This document shows, piece after piece, positions 31,794 through 43,001 of a stretch of 64,000 nt of DNA (position 1 is the first letter of the stretch; every line of letters begins with the position of its first letter). The notes beneath the pieces are model-generated. The model was given only the letters and a program-made list of their open reading frames with translations. It searched no databases and had not been told where the DNA came from. The position numbers and the translations under genes are program-made. The stretch spans positions 126,422,295 through 126,486,294 of the forward strand of contig CM060977.1 in the NCBI GenBank assembly GCA_030765065.1, read 5' to 3'. Origin of the DNA: Deroplatys truncata (lineage: Eukaryota > Arthropoda > Insecta > Mantodea > Mantidae).

Positions 31794-32700
31794 TGAGGCA
31801 GTATTTTTAACACTTAAATGATTTCAGTGTAATTATATAATACGAAATATAATAACAGCCCGCCTTAAAGCAATGTGTGTGTAATATAATATATAAAATG
31901 TATGTAATAGCCATTGTATTAATGTTTATAGTATTATGTACATGTTTAATAATGTTATGTGAATGTATTACGTAATTTAATAATGTTGGAGCTGTGAGAA
32001 TAGTAGGTTAAAAGTTCCTAGCAATGAGGTAATCTCGAGGAAATAATGAATTAGAAAGTTTAATAATGGTACTGGTAATTGCTGGAGCAACAATAATGTA
32101 ATTTGTGATACAGTTTATAAATAGCCAATCAACAACCAGAAAAAAGCTTAAGTTAAGTAAAAGTATTGAATTGGAGTAAGATTAGCCAATCAGAAACTGA
32201 AATACAGCAAATTGTACAAATTCAGAAGTCAGTTGCTTGTAGACAGCGTTCCTAACTGGACGTGATACGCGTCCTCGAGAAGTTTAATACGTATTCAGTG
32301 TGGGACAAAAATAATTTACGTGTTTAAATAGTGCAAGTAATTAATAAATAATCTCACAGCTCTCTATATCAGTGAAGTGTTATTTAATAGTGCGAAGAAT
32401 TAATAAAAGGAGTGAAGTAAAATCTGTGTAAGCCTACATTCTTCAGCCGCACCACTCCCTGCAAAGAGAAACATGCCTCTACAAATTAATACTGACGCAG
32501 CCGAGGCAAACATAAATATATAATATTTAAAGAAACATTCAAAATACAAAGATTATTCTTAAACTTGGGGCAAAGGCCACCGGGAGGTAAATTTGGGGCG
32601 AAGGCTACCGGAAACTTTTTACCATACGCGGTTGCAACTACTTCAAGTGTTCGGCTCCCCAACAGTCGAAATACAATACAACTCCTCCTTCAATACAACC
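31794..32700 (-). mobile_element. LTR1 copy 2, right border unresolved
   Basis: TGAGGCAGTATTTTTAACAC at the left, two CCAATCA motifs, CTCACAGCTCTCTATATCAG, and the conserved GGCAAAGGCCACCGG ... GGCTCCCCAACAG block, the first part of which is tandemly repeated here (32568-32625). No 4-bp duplication matching the left flank ACTG was found beside a CA end, so this copy may be rearranged on the right. Confidence 0.65.
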
Positions 32701-32920
32701 TACTTCAAATGTTTACGAGTCTATACCTTAACGACTTCGGCTGCTGGTCGGTACCGGAAGAAAATATTGTAAAGCTTTGTTAGTCAGGCTTTATTTTATT
32801 ATTATAAATAACAACGCAGCACCCAGCTTCATATTTTCTTTGCCTAATAATTTTCTACTTTTCGGTGACTGAACAATTTTTCTTCTGATCGATATACTTT
32901 TACTTATCCTTAAGGAGCCT

Positions 32921-33086
32921 TTAGTACTGCTATTTCCTTATAATGAGGTAACCTTGAGGCAATAATGAATTAGAAAGTTTAATAATGCTACTGATAATTC
33001 TTGGAGCAAAAATAATGTAATTTTTTAGGCAGTTTATAAATAGCCAATCAACAACCGCGTTTAGCACTGCTATTTCCTTATAATGA
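32921..33086 (-). repeat. LTR1 fragment between direct repeats
   Basis: About 115 bp of LTR1 interior (AATGAATTAGAAAGTTTAAT to TAAATAGCCAATCAACAACC) lies between two nearly identical 26-bp direct repeats, TTAG(T/C)ACTGCTATTTCC and following bases, at 32921-32946 and 33061-33086. Confidence 0.7.
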
Positions 33087-33510
33087 CGTAAGGATACCGC
33101 CAGTCATCGCACTGAAAAGGCACGCAATGAGAGTAAATGTAACGAAAGAACCAATAGCAGGCCAGGCACGTATCTGCGCTCCATCAAAATGTATTCAGAA
33201 TGGGGAGGGAATGCTAATGCGAAACTTGACAGTATATTAACGTGTAGGCTAACGATAAACACTCCCCACACATTTCGTGAAACATTCATACGTGTTTCCG
33301 ACAAACCATAATTATAACTCAAAAGAACGGTGTAACGCTTCCTGCAGATGCATTATTAACGTCTTTTGCGTGTGGCAGCGCCAGTCCTGTGAAGCATGCA
33401 TCCTGACTTAACGTTCCTTCTGCAGTGACAATAATTAGGTGCGCAAAATCACTGTCAGCATTTCGTTTATCCTCCATTACCTTTTTAGAAGTAATGACAA
33501 TTCAATTAAT
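33087..33510. other. unassigned spacer
   Basis: No gene or shared repeat recognised. Confidence 0.4.
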
Positions 33511-33915
33511 ATGAGGGTATATCGTAAGGTCACGATCATTAGTCACGATATAGGAGTGTATCGTAAGGTCGTCAGGATCAATAGTAACGATGTTATTATA
33601 CGAGGATTCGCAACGTCACGATAAGAGTATGTTCTGAAATTCAGGGTCATTAGTCAGATAATATCAGAGTGAACGCAAGTCATGATCACCAGTCACAATA
33701 TGGGAGGAATCGCAAGGTCACGATCATCAGTTATATGGAAGAGATCTCAAGTGCAGGATCATTAGTCACGACAATATGAGAGTGAACGGAAGGCCGTGGT
33801 CATCAGTCATAATACGAGAGTGAACGCAAGTCATGATCACTAGCCACAATATGAGAGTGAACGCAAGGTCATGATCATCAGTCACAACATGAGAGTGATC
33901 AGAAGATTACGATGT
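33511..33915 (+). repeat. minisatellite, about nine units of 40-50 bp
   Basis: Diverged units of the form GAGTGAACGCAAGGTCATGA followed by TCATCAGTCACAATAT. The right half is more regular than the left. Within a unit, GTCATGATCA is nearly palindromic. It is not found elsewhere in the window. Confidence 0.85.
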
Positions 33916-34318
33916 CATTTTTTTCAGCAACATAATGGCAGGTGAACCTGTCGTCCTATTGTTCTTTTCTTTCTGAATGTTTCATACTTTCAATATTTAC
34001 TTTGTGTATATCCTGACGAAATAAAGTTGCTAATAGTTAAGAAGTCAACAAAAATATTCTATGCCTACAAGGTAGTCCAACAGACTGTTATAATTTGATT
34101 TTATGTAAATTGTACTTTATAGAAAACCTGTAAACGTAGATTCAAGACAGTGGCTAGATAACATTTTTTTCGGAGATGTCTAGTTTGATCTCATGGACTA
34201 CTACTACTTCTCTAAAAGCTTAATTCACAAGTAAGATGCTTCATATTTTCAAGTGTGATTTCAATAATTTTAAACACACACACACACTCACATTTACACA
34301 CAAACATACACACGGGGT
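33916..34318. other. unassigned spacer with a (CA)n run
   Basis: A CA-rich stretch lies at about 34275-34312. No gene. Confidence 0.4.
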
Positions 34319-34319
34319 C

Positions 34320-34808
34320 TTGGGATTTATTCGGCCGTTGCCACCAATCAGTTGTCTGTGGATGACGTCAATACTTTGAAGCGAGTTTACCACCAGTACC
34401 TCTGGCAAAAGACTAGCGAAAGATGAACGGAAGGTGTGGATGTCAACAGTTTCGAGGTCATCTTAGTAAAATGGGACTTGTATCGTACTTCTCCAGTATT
34501 TACATTTTGAACGTCTTTCGGTTACGTCTCGTAAACTCGTAATCTGATAGGTAACAAATAACTGAACAGTTTTTGTAATGTCGAGTGTCTCGGCTTAGCA
34601 CTCAACTATACAAATACTGTGATCGTGGTGATTTCCATCTCGCGTGCAAAGAATGTACAAGATGTCTTACTGAAAAATAATTCTGCTGCAATACATAACC
34701 CTGTTTACGGAAACGTATGTAAGCCAAGGTCCAATTCCGCACCTCCCCTTTAATACAGAGGGCTCGCTGAACTAATGATGACGTCATTCATTTAAACCCA
34801 CTGGTTTA
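34320..34808 (-). repeat. repeat G, copy 1
   Basis: The minus strand reads GGGTTTAAATGAATGACGTC, ACATCTTGTACATTCTTTGC, GAGATGGAAATCACCACGAT, ACTGTTGACATCCAC and GGTGGCAACGGCCGAATAAA. The same series, diverged, occurs on the plus strand at 59848-60415. The two ORFs inside (34602-34787 here, 60037-60270 in the other copy) are not the same frame, so they are not evidence for a gene. Probably a non-autonomous DNA element. Confidence 0.75.
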
Positions 34809-34829
34809 TACCGGCATGCAGTTCAGCGT

Positions 34830-35308
34830 CAGTATCAAAGCATCAACTTGATGCACCAAACTCCGTGAAATTTGCGGAAAATGTTCCGAAAGTTCTGTAA
34901 TCGTGAAACGACGATTTTCACGAATTTTGTCATTGATTTGCATTGGCTAGGCCTACCACTGCGATCCTCGTCGTGAACATTGGTACGGCCATTTTTAAAA
35001 TCAATGCACCATTGCCTGACTCGGCTTTCACTCATTATTCCCTGCCCGTAAACATCACAAAGTTCACGATAAATTTCAATTGGTTTGTTCTTTTTAGCCA
35101 ACCGCACTTCACAAGTGGCGGGATTTTCTATTGCAGCGCACATTTTAAGAACTCACAGAGAGCACAGTAAGGAAGCCACAGCCTCACGCTACCACAGCTG
35201 GATGCGTACGGAATGTAGGAACGTTCTGACACAAAGATGGCGGCTCTAGCCCTACTCATCGCCACGATAGGCCAAAACCTCTGGGACTTTTTGGACTGCC
35301 CTCATAAA
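34830..35308 (-). pseudogene. mariner transposase N-terminal fragment with one TIR
   Basis: The 5' end of the element is at about 35308 (GGCAGTCCAAAAAGTCCCAG inward). The ORF starts at the ATG at 35143. It contains IEIYRELCDVYGQGIMSESR and VRQWCIDFKNGRTNVHDEDR, the mariner DNA-binding helix-turn-helix and linker, followed by SGRPS. A frameshift after that puts the remaining motif (NDKIRENRRFT type) in another frame. The catalytic domain and second TIR are missing; repeat G starts about 25 bp past the break. Confidence 0.85.
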
Positions 35309-35326
35309 TAGTGCACGTGTTGTCTG

Positions 35327-35330
<4 letters not shown>

Positions 35331-35365
<35 letters not shown>
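35331..35365. repeat. (TA)n microsatellite
   Basis: About 17 TA units just outside the mariner end. Confidence 0.95.
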
Positions 35366-35368
<3 letters not shown>

Positions 35369-35700
35369 GGCTGTACATTGTGATCGTTATGAATCTTAAA
35401 ATTCATATGGAGGTGTGCCTTTACGAAAAGACTTTCGAAACAAGAGAAAACCCTCATAAATCACCTTCCCAACCTCCGGTGGAATAGGTTTCCTAAGATA
35501 GTTCCTGGCGCTCTCCCTCTCTCTCTAGTAATAAACAATCTAATCATATTTTACTGCAAATATTTTAAATACCTACAAATGCATTTGCTCCATTTTATAT
35601 ACTGTAATGTGATAAAACGTTTTAACATTCGTATAACACGTAATCTGTGTTATCAGAAAACACGCTACTACAAATATGGTCTAATACGTGTAATATGAAA
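35366..35700. other. unassigned spacer
   Basis: Nothing recognised. Confidence 0.4.
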
Positions 35701-36037
35701 AACCTGATTTGTTACACGACTTTTTCTAGCAACTGTTTCACGAGGTATTCATGCAAAATCTGATTTTTCTAACAAATTTTGTTGATCGAGATAACGTTTA
35801 TAGAAAACACTTTGTTACACACTTCAGTGTAGGAACAAAAAGGGTACAGTAGATCGAAGCGATGGTCATGTTAAAACTCGGATTTCCTGGCTTTGAAATA
35901 GACCACGAGAGAAAAAAAAAATGAATAGCGTTCTAGCACTTGAAAAAAAGTATAAATATTTAAAAATTCAAACCAGTAACACACGAGGATAAGGTCAGGT
36001 TTGCAATATAGTATGAACCACTAAATATTTTCGGATA

Positions 36038-36265
36038 GTTTCCGATCGAGCCTTCCACAAAGGCAGGCTCGCTCAGGGACCCGCATTGGGGATTTGTGGT
36101 GGATGAAGCGGCTTCTGGGCGGGTTTCTTCTGGTTTCTCCCGGCGTTCATTCTACCAATTGCTCCATTATCATCTTTACTTTCATCTGTTTCGCCTTCAT
36201 TTCATATCATCTCACACCTGGCTAAGGGCCGGTCCCCCATTCCGGGTTCTTCATTTTCTGATTTA
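36038..36265 (+). mobile_element. SINE S1-like, diverged
   Basis: GGGTTTCTTCTGGTTTCTCC and the T/C-rich segment before TCATCTGTTT resemble the S1 body. The tRNA-like head is not convincing. Confidence 0.4.
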
Positions 36266-36869
36266 ATGTTCGTCTGCTGCTCTAAAGGCCTCTGACCATA
36301 GGCACTAATCAGTGTTTTTCAAAAATTTGTCTTAATATAGCATACTTGTTTAGAACGTCATCACAGACTTCCGCCGCCAGTTTATCTAGGAAACGTGTAG
36401 CTGTTTCTGAGTTAAATTGTTCTATATTGAAAGTGAGCTGAGATAAACTCTTAGGGTACCGAAAGCTTCTTGAAGGACATAAATAATAAGTTGTCTGTTT
36501 TGGCTTACAGCACATTAACTTGCAGATTCATTATTGTTTTATTTTAGCTACAATGTAATAAAGATCTGACTTAGGACCACTAGTTTCAATTCTTATCCCC
36601 TCAAACTAACAATACCAATAAGCAATTTTTTCTATGGAATCTTAGACACAGAAAAATGCATCTCAGAAACTGTACGATTGTTTTATGAACTGGCGGAAAA
36701 CTTCTATTAGGAGGAGCTACAAAAATTTATTCTACACTAATTGATTGTGAAAACTGCGGGAAAGAAAGCTTAAGTTATATAAAAGGAAATAAAAAATTAG
36801 TTGGCCAAAATATTCAGTAGTTCTTATTTTATCGATAACAGGCCCAATTTAAAAAAAATCGTTATAAAC
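36266..36869. other. unassigned spacer
   Basis: No gene. It may be part of whatever was inserted with the SINE-like sequence. Confidence 0.3.
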
Positions 36870-37337
36870 TATCTCCGAGTTGTTTAATACCACAAATAAC
36901 TGTTTTTGACATAACGATATCTGTATTTCTGTGAATTAAGTTTTTTATTTGTATCAGTTATACAAAATTCATATAAATCTAGAGGACTTCACGGGCTGTT
37001 CACAGAAAATAGAAGATATACATATTATTAGACATGCAAATATCTTAAGCATATGGTATTTTAGTTTTTTGTTAAAATAAAAAGTAACGAAAGAATTTCC
37101 ATATAAAGTACATTTGGGAGTGAGAAATTTCTTTTGAAAATGCTGAAGGTAAATCTGAAGTTTGGTATTTAACTAACTTTTCGTTAATGAGTTGGTGTTA
37201 GAGAGACCCCATTCAGGAGACTTCAAGTATTTCCAGTAAAACCTCTACACTGTATTTTTGGGTGAAATGCAATAGGTACTTCTGTAATAGAATAGCAAAA
37301 GTGCCGTATGCCACAAATATCATGTGCCGAGCAGGTG

Positions 37338-37600
37338 GCCTTAGATGACCGAGGGAGGTGGTGCACGGTAAGTCAGAGGATTGCATTCTTCCGAGGTTCG
37401 ATTACTGTTGAACTGGCCACTCTGATCTTGAACGTTTTTTTGCGGTTTTCCCGGGTCGATAGGCGAATGCTGGGGTGGTTTCTGTAATGCAGAGATCTTC
37501 TCTGTTCCCTATTTCCTCACTTCATTTCCTTGTCATGTTTCAGGGTCATAAGACCAGACCATTGGGTGCGTGGCGTTGGAATTTACTTTGAGTACCTCAC
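37338..37600 (+). mobile_element. SINE S1, short copy
   Basis: The head GGAGGTGGTGCACGGTAAGT has an A-box-like region; GAGGTTCGATTACTG is close to a B box. The body reads GCGGTTTTCCCGGGTCGATA and GGCGAATGCTGGGGTGG. It lacks the GC-rich distal part and is followed within about 10 bases by a second S1 in the same orientation. Confidence 0.7.
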
Positions 37601-37607
37601 TGTCTAT

Positions 37608-38190
37608 ACCGATAGAGGTGGCGCCACGGTAACGTGTGCCACTCGCATGCGGGAGATCCCAGGTATGTTCCCCGACGATCGCCCACTCTAATTTATGGGT
37701 TTTTCATGGTTTCCCCGAGTCGGCTGGCGAATACTGGGGTGGTTCTTCTACCGAACATTCCTGCTTCTCATTTCCTGTACCCTCATCTTCCTTGTCATCT
37801 GTTTTAGGATTGATGGACCAAGCGATGGTGTTCGGTGCTTTGCGGCTGGGCTGTGGATGTGCGCTCTGTGGAGTATCTGCCCTAGCGTGGTTGCGGGACT
37901 GCTCAGTTAGAACCCGCTTCCGGGTGCTCTCGGGCGGGCGCCCCTTCGGGAACCCCCGGGGATCAGGGGCTTGTGGGTCCAGGCGTTCAATCTAGAAACG
38001 TTAGGGACGTTGCGCCCATTGTCATCCGGATCTGGTCGCCCTTCGAGTTTCTCCCCTCATCCCTCTCTCCCAGCGGTTACGGTAGAAGCAAAAAGGGCTG
38101 TTGCAGCTTAGTGAGATGCTCTGGCCAGGTCTCGGGAGCCACCTCTATTGTTCCTTCCTTTACCTTTACCCAACTGTCTGTTCTGGCATA
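37608..38190 (+). mobile_element. SINE S1, long copy
   Basis: GGTGGCGCCACGGTAACGTG begins the tRNA-like head. It carries the distal part GGACTGCTCAGTTAGAACCC, GAAACGTTAGGGAC and CGGTAGAAGCAAAAAGGGC, which lines up with the copy at 40357. The several overlapping long ORFs on both strands (37636-38401) are by-products of its high G+C. Confidence 0.72.
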
Positions 38191-39168
38191 CGGTGTGTGA
38201 CGAAGCCCAGCGAGGCCTTGGGGAGCGAGGCTTGTGTGGGTGGTCCCTCCTCATACTTGGAGACATTCTGCGTCCGAGCCTGCCGCTCTGGTTCTGGTAT
38301 TCCTTGTATCTTTGCTTCACCCCTACCTCCTGCAGGTGAAGCAGATACAATAGGTGCTGAAATCTTCCTTCGCACCTAATATTCTCTGCTGTATCCTTCA
38401 ATGTGATCTAATTTGTTGCAATGATTTAATCGGAATGTGTATTTTTGAGATCGTGGAGCTGCAGGTACTTCTATGTTTGTACACGTAATCATTGGATGCC
38501 TTAACATGCATTTGAGCAATTTGTTAGATGATCTTAGATGCACAGTCGCCCGGTAGTATTTATTTTATTGTACGAGTAGAATTGCGCCCTGGTTCTAAAT
38601 ATCCAATACGCACTTACTTGGCGATTGAGGGATATCACCACTATGTGTAGTCAGATAGCCAATACACGGAATTTGAACTCAAGACTCACAGAATACGAAC
38701 CACTGTTCGCATCTCGGTGTTTATGGCTATTGTCTTTGTAGGACATCTTTTAAGGCATTGGTTTGGTTCGCTCAGCTCCTCAATTATTCAATTAAGGAAA
38801 TGAAACTTGGCCTTGGTATTCTTTATACCTTTTAATGCTATAAAATATTCGCTGGTCAGAGTCATTTGGGACAGGGACAGTGGAAGACCGTCACGTGGCC
38901 TCACCGCGTCTACAGCAAACTGCCGCCACACCTATCAGACCTGGGCACGAGCAACCCGTTTTCTACCTTTTCCTTTCCAGTATCCTAAAATACTCTGATC
39001 AAAGTGTATAGTTAAATTGTTAATATTTATTTTGAATATTTAGTAGTTTAATATGAATTACTGCTAAAATATGAAGATTCTATGTTAAACCATTTTTGCA
39101 ACGAGCTTATCCGAAGTTCTAAAGATGTGAAACAGAGAACAATGATCTTAAATTTAAAGTAAAAAAAA
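38191..39168. other. unassigned spacer
   Basis: The first part is still GC-rich (38200-38340) without a match elsewhere. No gene was supported. Confidence 0.4.
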
Positions 39169-39380
39169 CTTTATTTTTGTGCATTTAGAACATCCTAGCT
39201 CCATAATCAGGTTATCGTCTTCCCTCTCCATTAATTTCTTCTCCGCTTTCTTGCATCCTTGGTCATCTGCTCAGCCTGTCGTTGAGCATCTTTGAGTCTT
39301 ACATCCATCGCCGCGGTTTGTTGCATGGTGTTGACACCCAGATCAATTCCAATTTGCTGCAGGACCTTGGCTATTTCCAT
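39169..39380 (-). pseudogene. terminal exon or relic of a transposase-like protein, with poly(A) signal
   Basis: The minus-strand ORF 39380-39231 encodes 49 residues: VLQQIGIDLGVNTMQQ, then a run rich in D/R/A/E (RLKDAQRQAEQMTKDARKRR) and a stop. An AATAAA signal follows about 55 bases later (39175-39170), so this looks like the 3' end of a transcription unit. The pattern (L--LGI--G-NT, then AER-AE--TK-AR--RR) reminds me of the C-terminus of the Mutator-like transposase-domain proteins common in insects, but this is recognition from memory only. The upstream part is missing. Confidence 0.4.
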
Positions 39381-39855
39381 ATTGTAGGAGAGAACAGCTT
39401 ACAGAATGCCAAGTTTTAATGACTTCAACCCCAAAAACATTCTTGGGTATGCTGGAGAAGATTAGAGTTTTCAACGACTCACTTGGAGATTTTGTGTGTG
39501 ACCATAGTGCACTTGCTTAGTGGATCTGGACTAGCTAGATTGGCTTGATTGAACATGCACTAAAATGTAATTATACACATATGTTAATTATTCTGATTGA
39601 ACATTCCATGTAAAACAATTACAAGAATTGCCACATATACAGCTGCATTATATTTCTGCCCATTTTATGAACCCAAAGAGACAAGGAAAGGGGGCGTAAA
39701 CAACTATGTGAGCTGTAGAAGTTTAAAGAATTGCTTTTAAACGGGACTTCCAGTTCGAGTTCAGAAATGAAACTTCAAAACCTTAATCCTAAAATTTGAT
39801 GCATAAATGATGCACGTGGAGGTAATCGGTTCTCTTAACGACAAAGTTTCAGCTG
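39381..39855. other. unassigned spacer
   Basis: No feature recognised. Confidence 0.3.
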
Positions 39856-39858
39856 TAC

Positions 39859-40095
39859 TTGCAGTGGACATCATCAGTAGTATGCACTCATGCAGACAAG
39901 CTACGCAATGCAGCATGTGTATCAAGCACAAATACAACAATTACGTCTGCGGTGGTTGAACATCCCGCATCCAATAAACAGCGTATTCACTTCGACAAGG
40001 CCAGCAATCTGCTCGCATATAGAGCGTTTAATAAGGGAGGCTATAGAAGTCAACAACAGTTCTAGAGGAGATGGATACAAACCATGCACCAAGGG
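39859..40095 (+). pseudogene. possible Penelope-like (GIY-YIG) element C-terminal relic
   Basis: Two overlapping frames together give SAVVEHPASNKQRIHFDKAS and, after a frameshift near 40015, SHIERLIREAIEVNNSSRGD followed by GY. This resembles the stretch after the GIY-YIG nuclease core of Penelope-like elements (S-VAEH---TGH-I-FD--, then R--KEAIEI--H--N-NR-DG). The RT domain and nuclease core are not present. A host GIY-YIG-type gene relic is less likely. Confidence 0.45.
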
Positions 40096-40356
40096 TTTCC
40101 AGTGTTATATTCCCTATGCAAATGTGCTATTACTGGTCGGTAATGTTGGGCATTCAGCGTTGGCTCAGAATAACAGAAGTACACAATCTAATGCCTAGCA
40201 TACATGGTCATGATGACGGCCACTATATCTGTTGTTGAAACATTGCGCTTAGGATTGCAAACATTTGGCCTGGACGAGAAGAGTTGAAACTATTCTTAAG
40301 CGCTCAGATAAACTAAGCACTGAAACAGTTCGTACTTTTCAAGGATTGAAGGAGCA

Positions 40357-40905
40357 AAGTGGTGCCGCGGTAATATGCGTGACTCGCAATCGGTAGGCCC
40401 CGAGTTCGATTCCCAGTGATGGCCCACTCCGATCCATGGGTTTTTCTAGGTTTCCTCGGGTCGGGAGTTGAATTCTGTGGTGGTTCATCTGCTATCACGA
40501 CTTCCCTGTCCCTCATTTTCTGTACCCATTATCGTCCTTATTATCTGTTTCAGGGTTGTAGGACCAGGCGACGGTGTTCAACGGGTTGCGGTTGGGCGGT
40601 GGATGTGTTATTATGTAAAGGTTTCATCGCTGGCGTCGTTGAGGGACTGCTCAGTTAGGACTCGCCTTCGAGGGAGGGTGCCGGCGGCTAGGAGGTTTAT
40701 GGATGAGCCCGGGCGGCGACGGATGCGTTCGAGCTGGAAACGTTAGGGACCCCGCCCATACTTGCGCCCTTCGGTTTTTTCTCCTTATCCGTTCCTCCCA
40801 GGGGTCACGGTAGAAGCAGAAAGGGCCGTAGCTGCCTAATTCCGGTGCTCTGCCCCAGTTGTGGAACCCTTCCGTAACTCAGCACCTTTACCCTTTTCCA
40901 GGATT
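40357..40905 (+). mobile_element. SINE S1, long copy with best B box
   Basis: Head GTGGTGCCGCGGTAATATGC, then GAGTTCGATTCCCAG (B box), then the S1 body CCATGGGTTTTTCTAGG. The distal part includes CGGTAGAAGCAGAAAGGGCC. Its minus-strand and plus-strand ORFs are not genes. Confidence 0.72.
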
Positions 40906-41089
40906 ATTTTGATAATTTCAAGCGAGCACCTTTCAGTTAATGTATTATCTCATAGTTGATTTATTCATCAAGCAGAAATATACTTAATCGATAGTTTCAA
41001 AGCATAAAACACGTTTTTTTAAATCTTATGACTTCTGCTTCGATTCTATTCTCGTGCATTTTATAATTAAAAAAACACATGAACGTATT

Positions 41090-41195
41090 TATTTTAACAC
41101 TCGGTTCTACTTGGAATAAAAGCTAATAACTCTATTGCAGTTTTCAGAGATATGAAACAAGTAAGCGCTTCAGAGATTATGCTAAAAGAAAAAAA
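41090..41195 (+). repeat. block F left flank, copy 2
   Basis: GAAACAAGTAAGCGCTTCAG then AGATTATGCTAAAAG matches GAAACAAGCAAACCACTTCAG near 6045, directly before an R1 in the same orientation in both places. Confidence 0.55.
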
Positions 41196-42071
41196 TTCTT
41201 GTGTATTACATGGCTTTTTCTACCCTCTATAGCTTGTTACTGGATATACAAATTATTCTTACGAAAATTTATTCTCCTATTTATTTCATTTTAATGCAGA
41301 TAAACCTTTTCGAAAATAGCTGCATTGCACATTCCGTTATAGACACAAAGGGAACAACAATAGTCAAATGTTAGAACTGAACGCTATATGCCGGCCTTAG
41401 TATCCCAAGAAACAACTGAAAATCGACAGGACTTGAAAAGAATGACAAGTATTCAACAATTTGAACCATTAATAACTTATAACTCGGAAATACCCAATGC
41501 TACAGAAAAGGTTATTTGAAATAAATTGTGCGCCTTAAAGAGATATAGATTTCTTGTGTAGTACGTTTTCGTCTATCGCATAACGTTTAGCAGTTATACA
41601 AGATTATATAAATATCCTTTCGAATGAAGAGGACTTCAAAGGCTATTCCCAGAAAATTCAATATATACATTTTATTTATCATGTTAATATCCTTAATATA
41701 TGGTATTTTAATCAAAATGGTTAGACATTTTTTAGAAAAAAAGAAAAAGTCGAAAACTGTTTCATGTAAAAGGCAACTTGAATGGGAGGGAGTTTCTTGA
41801 AAAGTTTGTGCTGTATCTTTGGAAGGTACTGAACTTAAATACCAAGTTTGGTTTTTATCCGACTTTTCGTTTTTAAGTTATGCTGTCCAAAATCTCTCTC
41901 TCTCACACACACCCACCCACCCACACAGGCGCGCGCAAACCTTATTCTAAAGATCGTTTTTTCTTGGATTCAATGAGGCTCAAAACATGTATTTCCGGTG
42001 AAATTTCGGTATCGAATTTTTTTGTGCAATGCAATACCTCCTCTACCTCCTAGGTAGGTGGTAGAGAAAGT
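41196..42071 (-). repeat. R1 copy
   Basis: Start TCTTGTGTATTACATGGC, end TAGGTAGGTGGTAGAGAAAGT. In place of the GT run it has CT and CACC motifs (41894-41930). Confidence 0.82.
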
Positions 42072-42077
42072 AATAGC

Positions 42078-42320
42078 ATTGTAATTATCTTATCGAGTCC
42101 CACCCTCTTGGTTATTATTTTTTTCAGGTAATTTAATGTAGCTTTCAAACTCATGCATGTTGTCATGATTCGGTCTCAAAATAATTATCATGACAAGAAC
42201 CATTCGTTAACCTCAATTAAATTAACGAAAAACTACCATCACTCGAGATATTACTGAAGATAATCAAAGAGCAACCCTTTCCACGTGAAGACATCACTAT
42301 TTAAGCTGCGGGGAATACGA
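42078..42320 (+). repeat. block F right flank, copy 2
   Basis: Matches 9098-9330 (TTCAGGTAATTTAATG, CAAAATAATTATCATGA, TATTACTGAAGATAA). Confidence 0.7.
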
Positions 42321-42519
42321 GAGAAGGCTATGTGATCATGCATCTTCTATTTGCATGAGGTGTCTATTAAGTGCTAATTGAAAAATGCATCGATGTTTTT
42401 AGCATAAAAATAGCGTTGTTTTTTCTCTTCCTTACGAGATTTCTACAACCTACTGCAGTTTATAGCGGTACCTACGTGGTATAACCATTTAGTAAGGAAT
42501 TTTAGTCTTTTTTCTAAAA

Positions 42520-43001
42520 ATTCCTGGGTTACATTCACCTGACTTTCTCTACCCTCCATCGTTTATTAGTGGCTACACAAATTATTCTTACGAAAATCTA
42601 TTTTTCTATCTACTTCATTTTAACTGAGATAAACCTTTGCAAAACTAGCTACCTTACACATTTCGTTATAGATACAAAGAGATGAGTCATAGTCAAATAC
42701 TTAAGAACCTGACGTTATATGCTGGCCTTAAAATTCCACACTCTTTCCGTGCAATCGCGAGAAACAACTAAAAATCGACAGAACTTAAAAAAAGTGCTGA
42801 ACGTTTCGAACCATTAATAATGGATATCTAGGAAATGGCTGATGCCACAAAAAAGTTGTTTGAAATAAATTATGTGTTTTAAAGAGATTTCATTTTTTTG
42901 TGTAGTACGTTTTCGTCTATCGCTTAAGTTTACCAGTTTTACAAAACTATACAAAATTCCTTGGGGATGAGGGATTTTATTGAAAATCTTCGTTTTGCAT
43001 C
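42520..43001 (-). repeat. R1 copy, 3'-truncated with an internal deletion
   Basis: Starts TTCCTGGGTTACATTCACC and follows R1 to TACAAAATTCCTTGGGGATG, then jumps to GGGATTTTATTGAAAATCTT and stops at about 43001. The palindromic end is lost. Confidence 0.75.

Larger units (their letters stand above)
35705..37290 (-). repeat. old R1 copy, split and diverged
   Basis: R1 landmarks are still readable in two arms: TGATTTGTTACACGACTTTT to about 36000, and from about 36870 (ATACCACAAATAACTG, GGACTTCACGGGCTGTTC, ATTTTTGGGTGAAATGC) to 37290. A SINE-like insert and about 600 bp of unrelated DNA lie between. It is among the most diverged R1 copies here. Confidence 0.65.

Noticed and set aside
33511-33915. 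CRISPR array or tandem protein repeat
   Set aside because: Unit length varies, the whole unit repeats, and no frame stays open.
34602-34787. 61-codon ORF as a gene in repeat G
   Set aside because: The second copy of repeat G does not keep this frame.
37636-38401. Overlapping ORFs of 60-119 codons on both strands
   Set aside because: They lie on a GC-rich SINE and its flank and are not shared in frame between SINE copies.
40357-40430. A functional tRNA gene
   Set aside because: Only the B-box half resembles a tRNA; a cloverleaf cannot be formed and the sequence continues into a SINE body.
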